The position numbers and the translations under genes are program-made. The notes beneath the pieces are model-generated. The model was not told the DNA's origin and ran no database searches. It saw nothing but the letters and a program-made list of their open reading frames with translations. DNA of 64,000 bases, taken from Symsagittifera roscoffensis (taxonomy: Eukaryota; Xenacoelomorpha; Acoela; Convolutidae). Below are positions 1-12,785 of the stretch, piece after piece; within the stretch, counting starts at the first letter, position 1; each line of letters opens with the position of its first letter. The stretch is from NCBI RefSeq assembly GCF_963678635.1, contig NC_087063.1, forward strand, positions 37,712,759-37,776,758. Reading direction: 5' to 3'.

Positions 1-270
1 TCTCCGCTTACGCGTTAATAGCGCGAAATATATCGCTCGTTAATTGTTCCAAATTGGTCAAAATGGCAATCTTTAAACCCCCATAACTTTGCGAAAAAGG
101 GTCACAGGTGAAATATCTTTTCAAATTTAAGCTCAGGACAACAATAGCTTTCGAATGATATTTCAAAAATCCGTCAAAAAAGGCTGGTTAAAAAGTCGAA
201 ATTTGTCTGAAGAAAAAAAAAACCACCCCGAGCACAAATATTCCGTTACTTTCGTATCGAAAGTCGGAAC

Positions 271-645
271 AAAAAATGAACGACCTATTTTTCACATTTA
301 GCATCACGTATCGTATTCATAAGACAAAATTGCTGGCCTCAGTCCAATTTGGAATAGTTCAATTCTCGTCTGAAGCGTGTTATAAGAACGCAACACATAG
401 CGCGTCAATTAACAGTCAAAACACCAATTTTCAAACCGTCATAATTCTACAAAAAACTGTCGAAATTATTTTTAAATTTAAGCGCCATCACGAGACCAAA
501 CTGTTTTTTTTTGTGAACTGTAAGCGAATTCCACAACAAGGACGCTCTCTTCGTTCTTCTATTCCAAATTGAACTGAGGCCAGCGATTTGGTCTTATCAA
601 TACGATACGAGACTCTAGGTGTGAAAAATACGTCGTTCATTTTTT
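271..645. repeat. Small inverted-repeat (MITE-like) element
   Basis: Two arms of about 87 bp, at 271-357 and 559-645, are imperfect reverse complements (roughly 80-85% by eye). Each carries a TATTCCAAATTG-type inner end and an AACGACSTATTTTTCAC-type outer stretch. The 98-codon reading frame that starts in the left arm follows from this repeat and is not a gene. No flanking target duplication was identified. The bases before it (1-270) hold nothing recognisable. Confidence 0.6.
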
Positions 646-1336
646 TCATTTTTATTGTGTAATCATTTTTTTGGGGTTTAACTCAATTTTTTTCTAAAAC
701 TTGAAACAATAAATACAATTTTTATTGCTATGACTTTCAAGGAAAATGACGGAACATTTATGAGCAGGGACTTTTATTAATTTACTAATTTTCGTCTTTT
801 TAGATAAATGTTTTTGACGAAAGTTTTTATACCATTTGATAGATATTGTTGTCCGAAACGTAAATATAAAAACATCAACTGTGATGTTTTTGGGAGTTTA
901 TGGTGTTTGAAAATTGCTACTTGGGTTAATTTGGGATGATTGACCCGCGATATTTTGCGATCTTATAACACGTTTAACATCATTTAAGTGGCGTTTAAAT
1001 CATTTCATAGTAGTTTGAGACGAATCGATTGGTCTTTTTATTAGGAAAACAGACGCTAAATACATCTTTATGTACTTTACATAGCGTTTGGGGGATAAAA
1101 AGAAATAGGAAGAGGAAAGACTTTTTTACTATTTTTTTAAAAAAAAGTTATTTGATTGTTTTTCCGAACAAAAAGATTTCAATTGGCCTTAAAATAAATA
1201 CAGTTTTCTGCCCCCTTACACGAGCAGTCTTGTTTTAGCTGTACACATTTTACGCGAAAAAATACACAAATTGCAATTCCGAAAAACTTACAAAAATTTA
1301 CACCTATCACAAAAATTTGCTCCCCTTCAATTCCCT

Positions 1337-1440
1337 TTGCTGCCTTCACCCCACTGAACTCCCCCCCCCCCACCTGAACCTCCCCCCCACCTGAACACCC
1401 CTCGCCTGAACAACCCTCACCCCCACTTGAACCCACTTAC
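1337..1440. repeat. C-rich minisatellite patch
   Basis: Irregular repeats of a CCACCTGAAC-like unit are separated by runs of C. The patch stands out sharply from the AT-rich surroundings. It resembles in style the G-rich tract at 62.4-62.6 kb. Confidence 0.6.
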
Positions 1441-1592
1441 CACTTAGTCTATGGAAAAATGCTTTCAATTGAATTGAGTTCAATGAGTTCAATTGAATTT
1501 CAAAGTTATTTTATAGTTGTTTTCGTATCGAAATTGGTATCTCTTCATAAAAAAAGGAAAAAAAAATGGTATGAAAAAAAATGCTAACCATA

Positions 1593-1614
1593 CAATTTCC
1601 ATATATGGAAATTG
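1593..1614. repeat. Palindrome of the CATACAATTTCCATATATG hairpin family
   Basis: A perfect 22-nt palindrome centred on CATATATG. The same core recurs near 2,581-2,700, 12,126-12,180, 12,305-12,362 and 16,145-16,225. In the last three it is extended by ATGGTTATCAT arms into a stem of about 25 bp, so it marks a dispersed hairpin family. Confidence 0.6.
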
Positions 1615-2293
1615 TTTAATTAGAATTTTTTTAAAACTTTTTTTTTGTGAAAAAAAAGCTTTGAGCAATCAATTCAACTGCTGGCAAAACATTTAAGCGT
1701 TTTTTGGGCTGCTACTACTGAAAGATTTGACTTTTTTTAATTTTTGTTTTCATTTTTTTGATGGCGACGACAAAAGTATTTTTGAAATTGCCCCCAAAAA
1801 ATTTTTTGTGTTTTTTTTACAACCGCAAATTGATTTTCGAATTCAAACAAACATTTTTTGAAAAAAAAATTTTTCATGCAAAATTCAATTTTTTGTGTGT
1901 ATAACGTAGTCCTGGAAATAGTAATATTGGATTCTTTTCCTTTTCTCTTCATAACTTTTTTCAAAAACGCTTAAAACTCCTCTTTCTTTTGTATGACATG
2001 TTTTTGTATGCCTTGATCAATGTCTGGTAATTTAATAATTCAAATTTTAGAAATAATCATCTTTGAAAATTATTGCCAAAATTTAAAAGTTCATTACTTT
2101 CGTTATATTATTTGTCTGAAGTTCACAAACAATATTGTATATCAGGCTGTTTCCAATGTATTTTTAATGCAAGACGGCGAAACCGTTGGGTACTACGTTT
2201 GAGTAATCAAGGTTTATGTCATTTGTGCTCGGTTACGAACACAACCAAAAAATTTTCAGAAACTAAAATAAAAAAAATCAATATTTTTGGTTT

Positions 2294-3478
2294 ATGGAAG
2301 AAGTCAAAACATTAATAAGGAGCTCACTATAGACTTGGAAGAGTTAAAAATTGCTAGGAAAACTGAGTGAAAGCTGGAAAACTAAGATACTTTTCTGCAT
2401 GGATAATGCTTTGACAAAACTAGGCTCTATAAACGTTATAAAATAGAAACCATTTTTTTAGAAAAAAAAGGGTAGTAATTTTTTTCAAATAATTGTGAGA
2501 TAGGAATTTTTCCTACTAATTTCTTATTTTCTTTTTTCAGTTTATATTTTGAATTTTTCTTTCAACCAATTAAAAACTAGCATCATACAATTTTCATATA
2601 TGAAAAAATACTAATCATAGACCTTTCATGCAATTTTCTGTACAAATGGAATTGTATGGAAAGTGTATGACTTTTTTTCCGTTAATGGAAATTGTATGAC
2701 TAGTATTTTTGGTCAGCCCGGGAACCTTTTTATTCCCGGGTTGAACATCCTTCAAAAAAGTCTTAGAACTTCTCATAAGATTTGTAAGGAAACTTCACTA
2801 TCTTACAACTTTTTTATAACTTTTTTCGCAAATTTAAAAAAAAATCGCCATGCGAATTGAATGTGCTTCTTTATGGTAAAAACCAAAAAACAGGTTTGAT
2901 TTTTTTTTTCAAATTAGTGCATGTAAGAAGTTTTATATACCGGGTTTAATGTATGCATTTCTTAGTTATACGTAATTAGCGATTCCAAGATATTTTGGAG
3001 ACAATAAGAGTTCAATTTTGACGAATCTTGTCATATAGCTTTGGACGTGTTATATGTTCAGGTAAACTTCAGGTGAATTTTTAGAAATCAGCAAAAGTTC
3101 CTCTGTAAAGTTCCTGAGACTTTCAGGAAACTCATGTAACAACAGAGCCTTTTTGCCTACGGGTTTTAGTCAATGTACTCTGTGACAGCTGAAAATTTTT
3201 AATTGGTTGAAAAAAAAATTCAAAATATAAACTGAAAAAAGAAAATAAGAAATTAGTAAGAAAAATTCCTATCTCACAATTATTTGAAAAAAATTACTAC
3301 CCTTTTTTTTCTAATAAAATAGTTTCTATTTTATAACGTTTATAGAGCCTAGTTTTGTCAAAGCATTATCCATGCAGAAAAGTATCTTAGTTTTCCAGCT
3401 TTCACTCAGTTTTCCTAGCAATTTTTAACTCTTCCAAGTTTATAGTGAGCTCCTTATTAATGTTTTGACTTCTTCCAT
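2294..3478. mobile_element. Foldback element with about 282-bp terminal inverted repeats
   Basis: The left arm 2,294-2,576 and right arm 3,197-3,478 are near-identical reverse complements. One example is the run ending in TTATAACGTTTATAGAGCC on the right, which mirrors GGCTCTATAAACGTTATAA on the left. The 620-bp centre holds a CCCGGG hairpin near 2,718-2,741 and copies of the ATTGTATGA hairpin family. It encodes no transposase. It is probably a non-autonomous DNA transposon. No target duplication could be assigned with confidence. Confidence 0.8.
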
Positions 3479-4140
3479 ATGTATAGCGCACCCCCCTTCA
3501 AAATTATTGAGCAGCTGATTATGCAGGGAGTTCCCTAAAACCTTTCGATAAAGTCCTTAATCTCAAAGCTGGTAGGTTTGTTTTGAAAGAAAATCCCTGA
3601 AATTGGAAACTTTCCAAGTCACTAGCGGCTTCCCTTCCGGCAATGCAGAAAATTCGCGTATGCAGGTAGATATTTTCATCTTGACTGTTTGTAGGATTGA
3701 AATCATTAAATAGATCAGCAGCGTGGTTTTGGAGAGTAGAAAATGGTAAAAAAAATAGGGGTCATATGGTCAAAAATGGGATCTTTCTTATGTCCATAAC
3801 AATTTTTCTACTAAATTTTTGCATCGCCTTGATATTTTTTTTGAAATTGATAGAATCCTTCATTGTCACAGAGATGGCGAGGAGTTTATCAAAAAAAAGA
3901 ATGGAATTTCCAAAAAAAACAGTTTAGACTTTAAAAGTTGATACTTAAGACTTCAAAATTCATTAACGGTTTCTCTACCATAATTAGAAAAAAAACCGAT
4001 ACCAAAAAAGAGATCCACAAAAAACTGTTATTTCAACTGAACTCCTATTTTAGATTTGGCCGAGCAGTTGTTGAGAGAAGTGAAAAAACCTAAGTTCCCG
4101 AACTTTGAGAGAACCAAAAATAGGTTCCCGAAAAATATAG
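3479..4140. other. Non-coding spacer
   Basis: No gene recognised. The 76-codon plus-strand frame at 3,697-3,927 has a hydrophobic middle but no family signature and is probably chance. Confidence 0.4.
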
Positions 4141-4474
4141 GCAGCAACACGGATCTAAACGAACTGATGACCCAATACTCTGAGAAGCATTGGGTGGACA
4201 AATCAATCAGCAATCCAGACGCGGACTAAAGGCAAACGAGGTGTTAGCTTAGATGTAAAAACTAGGTATTGACCACATTCCTATTGGCACCAAAGACAGT
4301 TGTTCATTTATTGTGTAAACCATTTATATTTAAGTATCCATTATATAAATTCATACTCTTTTCTAGCTAAATTATTAAACTATAACTATTGTCAAAAAAA
4401 TTGATGAATTAAGGTGAGTTTTATAAGTTAGGCTAGATTACTAAGCAATCAACCAGCAATGAACGCTTGGTAAA
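4141..4474 (+). repeat. 5' LTR of decayed retrotransposon
   Basis: Direct repeat of 11,561-11,894. Both start GCAGCAACACRGATCTAA and end AACCAGCAATGA...GCTTRGTAAA. Scattered substitutions between the copies (roughly 10-15% by eye) indicate an old insertion. Confidence 0.75.
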
Positions 4475-4476
4475 AC

Positions 4477-4495
4477 TGGTGCTGCCGCAGCAGAG
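4477..4495 (+). promoter_or_regulatory. Primer-binding site (PBS)
   Basis: TGGTGCTGCCGCAGCAG starts two or three bases after the LTR. This is where a site complementary to a tRNA 3' end (starting TGG against CCA) is expected. It differs from the TGGTGCGACC PBS of the large element. Confidence 0.6.
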
Positions 4496-7400
4496 AACTA
4501 CTCCTTAAGAAATTCTTCTTCCAGCAAACTCGAAACAGCTTTTAAACTCAAAAAAATAATCATATTCGGATTGTGAGTATTTTTCAGATTAGTTTTTAAC
4601 CTCAAAAAGCTAAAGACAATGGGTGTATTTCGATAGAAACAGAATTTAATTGTTCTTTTAATCGACAGACCTTCCTAGTAGGGTTCTTGTCAAACGTACA
4701 ACCTACGCTAACAGTCACCCACGATTTTCCTCCATCTCGAGGATATATAGACGGCTTTCTAACTGACAATAGCTCATGATTTTTACTATTATCTTTTATT
4801 ATATTAATTTTAAAAATTTCTGAAAGAGTCGTTCTCTGCCTAAATCCGTTAGTAGGATATACACTTTTTGTCCAATAATCCACTAAATACATGCCGGAAC
4901 CTCAGTTTAAACTTTTTATCACTATAATTGGCCAAATCCTTTATTCAAACAAAGTGCTCAAAAACTTATTAAACATCTTCTTACTTTTCTCAAGGGGGTT
5001 AAGTGGTCCTATGTGCTATCTATGAGTACCCTAAATTGTATGAAAAATTGAACTCTTCATCTCTTATATGTCCAACAATCCTCATTTGTTGCACTTTATT
5101 CTAATCCTTCATCATTTGTCGAGGCTTATCCTCAATTTTCCTCAAACTAATTTTTTCTTACTCACCTTACGTAATTTACAACTAACTCATTCATCAGTAA
5201 AGCTACCAATTATTGAAACTAAGGGAGGAAAAACAAAAAACGAAGTAGGAAGGAACAGATTTGGGTGTTTTTCATTCAGTCATTGGTTTTATGACGCTTT
5301 GGATATACAACGAATAAAAAAACGTACTAAAACCAATGTTAAACGTTAACCACATAGAACCAAACACCAAGTTTTAGTTTCAGCACAAAAATATTACGTT
5401 TCACAACAAAAACTAAACCTAAAACATTAACTCATCAATTTTATAATCATAAATAAGTTTTTATATAATAGCCTAAGCACTAAAAAATTGATTTTTACCT
5501 GCCAAAAATTTAGGTTTCAGTCTAGGTTTCAGTTATAGAACCAAATGTTTCAGTTAAAGTAAAATTAGATTCCGGTCAAAATTTTAAGTTTCTGAAAACG
5601 GATTCGGGTAAAAAGCAAAAGTTTGACTAGTAAAAACCAAATTTGGATGCCAGAAGTCAAAAACTTGATCTTAATTGCTAACTTGTTAGTTTCAAGTTTC
5701 AGAACACAAAAACTTAATTTTCGGTCTCAAACTGAGCTCCGAACGTGGAATTTTGATTATTTAGAGAAAACTAACGGTTTCAAAAGCAACCAAACCGATT
5801 TCAGAACTTGGTTCCTAAGGTTGAAACGTATGTTTCAGAACTGGTGTTTTTGGTTTCAGACACAAAATTATTGCGTTCCAAGCCAAACTTTTGTGAAATA
5901 TAGATAGATAATAGGAATCCTCAATGCACTTAGCATTTTTTAAACTCAAAAAAATTCCAGAAGGTGTTAGTTTGATCCCTCAAACTTATAGTTTCAGCCA
6001 ATTAAAACCAATGTTTCAAGCTGAAATTCTCATCTTTTTGTTAATTTTATTGCTGGAATAGACATACAAAAGAGATATCAACCTAGATTTTTAATTTCAA
6101 AACCAAATGATCATACCATCGTTTCAGTTCTAAAATTCATAGTTTCAGCCTAAAAAACATAGATTTCATCAAATAAAGTTGTAATTTTGATGTTACAAAC
6201 CTGTTCATAAGTCTATTTTACACTAGACCAGCTCTCAAAAACCGATTTTTTAATGAATAGAGTTTGAAAGAGTTTAAGGATTTTTGGTTTGAGATTTCAA
6301 AAACTAGATTTAAGATATCGAAAGATTAGTTTTTCCCAAAATTTTTTGCACGATAAACATTAAACAAGGTATACTAAAGCCTTTGGTCAACGCTAATATA
6401 GAAAAATTCAATTTCAGTGACTATAGTTTTAGGTTTCAAATTATAGTTCCAGTCAACAAAAAGTTTTTAAGTCAGTGACAACCTCAAAAAAATATGTTTA
6501 TATTGCTAATCACAACAAAGGCATCATAAAATTTCACATAAACAAAGTTTCAGGTTTCAGCTAGGGTTTCAGCCCACAAAAATTTAAAAAATTCAAAGAA
6601 AACTTAAAACAATAATCAAACAAGTTTATATATATATATTTTTAATCCATTATTATTAAACTTTGATGATGATCAAAAATCTTAAAAAGCAATCAATAGT
6701 TTGATACACACTGAACGAATAATTAACTTTGAATAAAAAAAATATATTCATCATCAAAAAATAATGTCAACACATTCTAAAATTGACGTCAACACAAAAA
6801 ATTTAAAACTCAAATAAGAAAACAAACTCTCAAATTAGAAAACAAACATCATATGCTAGATCACTAACACTGAAAAAGATCATTTTAGTCTTCTATCAGA
6901 ACAACTTAACGACAAAAAACACGAACTATACGCTCTTTTGTGACGATACACTTCAGCAAAAAACAATACTTCAGCAAATAAAAAATACCAAATTATTTAA
7001 ATTATTTACTTATACGAGAACGATTATTTGTGTCCTCTCTAATCGCTTTTAATATCATCTTATACCCAAACACAGACTAAAAAAAAGTTAACACTTATTA
7101 TAAAAAACTAAAGATAATTTCCGTAATAAAATCTGATGTATCGAAAATTATTAGTAAGAATTTTATTCAGATTCAGGACTCATTTTACGTAAAAAGTAGT
7201 AATTTTATTAGTTGTTAGATTATCTAAAACTAAACTAATGTCTTCAAAATGGTGTAATTTGCTATGACCAAGTGTTATCGATAATATAACAGCATTCAAT
7301 TTTAAACTAAAATTAAAAAGATATTTATCTTATATGGTGTATTACCAACATCCAAAGGATCAAGTCACAAACTTATCCAAACATCATCACAAAATTATTT

Positions 7401-7620
7401 ACGAATTAACTATTCTTTCCTGCAGCAAAACCCCAGACATCGGAAAAAATTCAACCGACCCCATAGCATTAATATTACGTCTAACAAAAATTATACTCAT
7501 CAAACACATTAAACCTCACAAAAATATTTCACAAACTTATTTCAATCCTTATAATTGATCAGTACACAACACATCCAAACCTTTTTAAATTATTTGCAAA
7601 CATTTAAATGGATTTAAATA
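4496..7620 (+). other. Leader or decayed 5' region of the old LTR element
   Basis: No gene recognised. The frames at 5,068-5,349 and 5,623-5,907 match nothing I know. From about 5,510 to 6,580 the motif GTTTCAG recurs at least a dozen times at irregular spacing, often as AGGTTTCAG, giving a cryptically repetitive stretch. Confidence 0.45.
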
Positions 7621-7623
7621 GAA

Positions 7624-8264
7624 ATGGCAAACGTAGTAGCAAATCCAGATTTTGCTCTCGAAAAGCTTACCGGCTTAGATCCAAACAAAGATGCTAGAGA
7701 TTTTCTTGGTTTATTATAGAAAAAGATAGCTTTTTCCCTAGGGACTAGACCAGCAGGCCCAGGTGTTGATCAGGTCGAATATGAAAACAGACAAAAAGCT
7801 TTTGTTTGGTTCAATAGTAAGAGGTCCGGCCGCTCAAGGTTATCACGAATAAAAGTATAGAAGATAAATACATACAGAAAACATAAAAAAAGATAACCTG
7901 AGGATTTTTTCAAAAACAACATAAATAGATTAAGCACACCAGAAAAACGTCGATGGCTCAATCGGATTTTTAATGATGATCAAAGTACAGCAAAGAAAAT
8001 GGAATTATTTGTACGAGGCTTAAGCTCCCCCGGCTTATATCAAATGGCACATCAATTCGTAAATGAGAATCCGCTCGCAACTTGGCAACAATTAAAAGAT
8101 CACCTAGCTACAAAAGACTTAAGTTTTGCAGTAAGTAGTGAGTTTATATTGATGATGAACATATAAACAAACAAAATAATCCAAGGTTTTGCAAAAGGTG
8201 TTGCATGTCAGACCATGCGATAAGTCATTGCTTTAAATATGAAAATCAACAGGAGCAAAATTAA
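7624..8264 (+). pseudogene. Gag pseudogene with CCHC zinc knuckle
   Basis: From an ATG at 7,624 the translation reads as a Gag N-terminus (MANVVANPDFALEK, then LDPNKDARDFLG) until an in-frame stop near 7,718. Gag-like sequence then continues in shifting frames. It includes a capsid-like stretch around 7,950-8,140 (STPEKRRWLNRIF, KKMELFVRGLSSPG, NPLATWQQLKDHL). At 8,190-8,231 a nucleocapsid knuckle CX2CX4HX4C is intact (CKRCCMSDHAISHC). Several stops and at least one frameshift make it non-functional. Gag normally packages the element RNA. The 74-codon frame upstream (7,334-7,558) is not recognised. Confidence 0.75.
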
Positions 8265-8599
8265 GCATCACTTCAAATAAGAGAGAAATCAAATAAGAGA
8301 GAATACCGAACTATAGCTGTAAGTCAAGAGTAAACAACAATCTCAATGATATGAAACCCCAACCAGAAATCAGGTATATCTCAAACTGCTATGAAAGTTT
8401 TTAATCGCGTGACAGGCCGAATAATAAAAAAAACCTTTCAACGGCAATAAATTTTATCTTTCACCTTACCAGATCCACAATTTACTGTTACTGAAACTCC
8501 AGGATACTATACCGATAAAGAGTGTGAACTTGTTAATTCACACTAGAACCAAATAAACAATTGTAGATTAATTTATACCAATATCCCGTCGGATACAGA

Positions 8600-8765
8600 A
8601 ATGAAAAAAAAACGGTCATAAAACCCAACTTTTACTAGGCACTGGAGCAACATGATCACTCATTTCTTTTGCCAACAGTTATGAATAATATTGTTAGATA
8701 CAGCCTCTGCAGCTGAACAAAATTAGATCAAAAATAATTATAAGCGAAGGTCTAATAGGCCAAAC
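8600..8765 (+). pseudogene. Retroviral-type aspartic protease remnant
   Basis: The stretch reads QLLLGTGAT followed by a stop and SLIS, which is the flank of a retropepsin active site (normally LLDTGA). The catalytic Asp codon is replaced by Gly and several stops follow. Its position after the zinc knuckle fits the gag-protease order. I could not follow pol further. Confidence 0.5.
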
Positions 8766-11560
8766 GTTTAATAAAATAGAAATGAAATAGAATTTTTTTC
8801 CTGTTTAAAAACAGGTCTTTTTGTATATTTTTATTAAAACTTTTATAATGTCAAGGTTTGTGCAGTTTACCTTACGTTTTGTATAGTGAACGAAAAAGTT
8901 ATTTTATTCTTAGTGCAAAACTTTAGTATGAGTGTTTTTTTTTATTGGATGTCACTAATCAAGCAATTTCTTGCGTGCTTTTGTTAGTGTTTTCTATTCA
9001 AGCAATTGCGAAAATTATAAGGCTCACTGAAGAGAAAACTTTTACAACGAAAAATATTTTTTTAAACAATACAAAACTTAAGACATTGAATGGCGGTTCT
9101 GCATGACACCCAAAAGGTTATGCCAAAATGCGTAGTCACGGGTCACAGATTAAACACTTTACCGAGATCAAAAACAGCCAAGTATGCCAAAATTCTTGGA
9201 ACATCTTCCAAATCTAATAAAGATAGATTGATCAGAACCCAAAGGCTGAGAGAAAAAAAACTTTTCGAGTTCATTATATTTTTTATATAGTTTTACGAGT
9301 ATATAATATTTTCAATTTCAGGCGGTTTTGTCATTGAAAATATCTTATTACACTTAAGGGAACGTAAAATTACCCTTCGTACAAAAACGAGATTTCAAAG
9401 AATGAAACCTTTGATGAAAGAACTAGCAATTGTAAAATTGTATCAATTTTATTCTGCGAAGATAATAGCTCCATCGGAATTCTATTAAGGCCCAAGTAGG
9501 GACCGATTAAATTAATTATTTGCTTCGTAGTTTTCAACTGACGAAATGCAAACTAGAAGAAATTCATCAAAAAGGGAGATATCACCTCTTTTCTTCTCAA
9601 CACATTGAGTACAACTTCTACCAATTTTCATTGTCATAAAATAGGCAAAAAAATTTTTCGACCCGACCTGCCGCAGATTTATGTCAGCATTTAATGATGG
9701 CTTTATGCAGCCTTTTAAAACTCATGGTACCATATTATTTCAACGCAAATGATTGCTCGTGGCTGTATGCAGTCTTTGAGACTCTTATGATTCGCTCCTC
9801 AAAATTTTGGCCAAATTAGCATTTGGGTAGTTTAAAATTCACTACACGCAGTCGTTTAAATCCTTCATTACAAAAGATTTTCAGAAGCTATAATTTGAAA
9901 GTTGGACCGCAACCTTATTATGATTTTTACATCAAGTTTTACATCGTCGAGATGAGGACAAACTTTTTTTCGTAAAACTGTGAACCTGGATTAGTGCAGA
10001 AGATTACAACCAAAGAGAAACAATCCACTTATCTTATTGAACCTTATACGTAATCGTTTTAAACTTTTTTTCTCTTCGATATTTCATTTTGACTTAATTC
10101 TAACTCAAATCTCTTGTATTGCTTATCAAATATGAAATAAAACTTACTAGTTATGACAAAAAAGTTGTCAAATCAAAAATAATTATTGTATTCTTGCTCT
10201 ACAATTATTACATTTTTCTATTCCTTCAAATTTGCATCTTGTAAACCCCAACCAAAAGTGTATAGCTATAGGATTTTTATAATTATATTATAATCAGTAT
10301 GAAACTGAGAAGTTAATAATATTTTTCCACTTTTCTTACTGGTGAGTTTGCGTGCAACACACAGAAAACTAATATTTGATTTGATCAGGACACAAAAGTC
10401 AACCATGGTTAGCCTGTGTAGGACACAAAATTTCCACATAATCGTTTTCTGTAATAAACGAAAAATGAAACTGTGTCAGGATATTTGACAACAGAAATTG
10501 AACCGTTTCTGAACTATAAGCTGTCAGTTGAAATACATAAAATCACAATCAGAATCAGGAGAAGCTAGCATGGTGTCACTGCAGTTTTGACAAGCAAAAC
10601 CTAATCTATCAACTCGGAACACAATTGCAGCCTGGATTCGATGATGATGAGAACTACCAAAATCAAGACAGCGAGTAGCAAATGAGTGAAATCGCCAATG
10701 ACATCAATGACAAGAATGACGAAGGAAAAGCTCTAAAAAGATTTGAAAGGAAACAAATTAAACAAACTATTTCTTTTTAACGATTTGATTCCATCTTAAA
10801 GTATAATGTTATTCTCAAATTTTTAACCTAAGCCTATTTCACGAACTATAAACATAATTTGTTACCAATGTAAGTGCAAGTATCGAACAACTATCTATCT
10901 AGAAAAAGGGGGAATTGTAGTATTACAATCACCACACGGAGATAAAAGACTATTTTTTCAAATTGTTTACGTAAGATTAGAATGGACTCCTTTCCACTTT
11001 TAGTTTGTCAACCCTTCAATTACTTTTTTATTCTTTCAAGGTGGTTGAGTTCCTTTTAAACTATTCAAATTTTTTCAATGACTTTTTTCGGATATCAAAA
11101 AAAAGTGTGTCGCCATATAAGCTGACCGGTTAGAATGTTCTGCTTTGATAAAGAGACATTAGGGCAATAAGCACCCGGTTTTTTGGAGCCTAACAAAGAC
11201 ACAAAAAAATAGAAAAACTGCAAATCAGAGATGGAATGATTAATAGCTTTTTAATATTAAAAACTTCAAAGAAAAACTTTGAAGCTACTGAAAACTTTCC
11301 AAAGACCCTGAGGATGAAGCATATTCGATGAAACAAAGTCTATGAAGATTATAATTAGACAAAAAGTAATATGAAGCTTTCTTGTCTTTAAATTGAACCT
11401 GTCTAAAATCTTTATAATTTTTTTATTTCATTCTCATGACCATTCACTCGGTCGAGTTAAATTTTTTAGGAATGTTTTTTTTCTTTCTTTTGACTCTTTT
11501 TATTTTATAATTTTATTAAGATACGATCTTAGAATTTTTATAAGTTGACGAAAAACAAAA
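8766..11560. other. Decayed interior without recognisable gene
   Basis: A plus-strand frame at 9,090-9,290 (66 codons, basic, starting MAVLHDTQKVMPKC) and a following open stretch at about 9,322-9,485 (HLRERKITLRTKTRFQRM) look coding-like. They could be two exons across a TTTCAATTTCAG acceptor at about 9,320. I do not recognise the product. The rest shows no coding signal. Confidence 0.35.
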
Positions 11561-11894
11561 GCAGCAACACAGATCTAAGCGACCTGATGACCCAATACTC
11601 TAAGAAGCCTTCGGTGGACAAATCAATCAGCAATCTAGACGCGGACTATAGGCAAACGAAGTGTTAGTTTAGATATAAAAACTAGGTATTGACCCCATCC
11701 ATATTGATACTAAAGACAGTTGTTCATTAATAGTGTAAATCATTTATATTTAACTATCCAATATATAAATTTATACTCTTTTCTAACTAATTTTTTTAAA
11801 CTATAATTATTGTCAAGAAATTTGATGAATTAAGGTGAGACTTATAACTTAGTCTTGATTACTAAGCAGTCAACCAGCAATGATTGCTTAGTAA
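11561..11894 (+). repeat. 3' LTR of decayed retrotransposon
   Basis: Partner of 4,141-4,474 in the same orientation, preceded by a purine-rich tract. See the element entry. Confidence 0.75.
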
Positions 11895-12104
11895 ATATTC
11901 ATTTTCAGGGAATAAGAAAAAATTTCCGAAAATGTTTAAATACATCAGCTAATTGTTATTTCTAAGGCCCGAAACGGTGTTTCAACAAAAAATTAAGACG
12001 TAGCTGCTTTTGCAGGTAAGATCGTTTTATTCTTTCGCTGGATCTTTAACCTCAGATTTTGCGTTTTGGATCGTTTTTGAGAAAATAAAAAAAAAACAAT
12101 TACG

Positions 12105-12722
12105 TTTATTTTTTTTTGGAAAAAAATGGTTATCCTACAATTTCCCTATATGAAAATTGTATGATAACCATTTTTTCATGAAAGGCAAGATTTTCAGAAT
12201 TTTGTTAAAACTTGTTGTTAATCAATTTTAAATTATTTAAGAGTACTTTTGCTCAGTCTAAAACACATTGCTCATCAAAAACGAAAAGGTACTTTGAAGC
12301 TAAGAAAATGGTTATCATGCAATTTCCATATATGAAAATTATGATAACCATTTTTTCATAAAAGGCAAGATGTTCAATTACGCTCAAAATCTTGCTTCAA
12401 AATGAGCGGTTTGAGCGGTTTTTGAACGGTTTATCTAATAAACGCTCAAAAACCACGCAAGATTTGAGCGGTTTTTGAGCGGTTTTTCTAGATAAACCAC
12501 TCAAAAACCGCTCAAATCTTGCGCGATTTTTGAGCGTTTTTTTAGATAAACCGCTCAAAACCGTTCAAATCTTGCGCAGTTTTTGAGCGGTTTTTTAGAT
12601 GAACCGTTCAAAAACCGCTCAACCCGCTCATTTTGAAGCAAGATTTTGAGCGTAATTGTCTAAAAAATCGCTCAAACCGCTCAAATCTTGCTTCAAATTA
12701 GGTGAAAAAACTCGACTCGGGT
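12105..12722. mobile_element. GAGCGG foldback element (left end missing)
   Basis: Two copies of the ATGGTTATCAT...ATGATAACCAT hairpin (about 12,126-12,180 and 12,305-12,362) are followed by an array of GAGCGGTTTTT and its complement AAAAACCGCTC in alternating orientation (12,400-12,700). The right end is ATTAGGTGAAAAAACTCGAC then TCGGG, the same terminus as at 16,736 and, inverted, at 61,922. The opposite CCCGGGTCGAGAT end is absent, so the copy is truncated. It ends only about 60 bp from EML exon C. Confidence 0.65.
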
Positions 12723-12785
12723 GTCGAAGAGGAACTTAAGTAAGAAGTTTCAAATGCCGAATGGAAAGAAATTGAATAGATCCAC

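Larger units (their letters stand above)
646..2293. other. AT-rich non-coding stretch
   Basis: No gene is recognised here. The stretch is dominated by A and T homopolymers. Short reading frames on both strands have low-complexity Lys/Phe-rich translations and no domain signature. It contains a C-rich patch near 1,340-1,440 and a perfect short palindrome near 1,600, listed separately. Confidence 0.5.
4141..11894 (+). mobile_element. Decayed 7.75-kb LTR retrotransposon
   Basis: Two direct repeats of about 334 bp (4,141-4,474 and 11,561-11,894) in the same orientation bracket this element. A TGG-starting primer-binding-like site follows the left repeat directly. A purine run (GAAAAACAAAA) lies just before the right repeat. 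Inside are a gag pseudogene with a CCHC zinc knuckle (7,624-8,264) and a broken aspartic-protease motif (about 8,627-8,652). No reverse transcriptase could be recognised, so most of pol is deleted or decayed beyond reading by eye. The repeats do not show an obvious TG...CA border, so the true ends may differ by a few bases. It is unrelated in sequence to the 18.9-kb element downstream. Confidence 0.75.
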
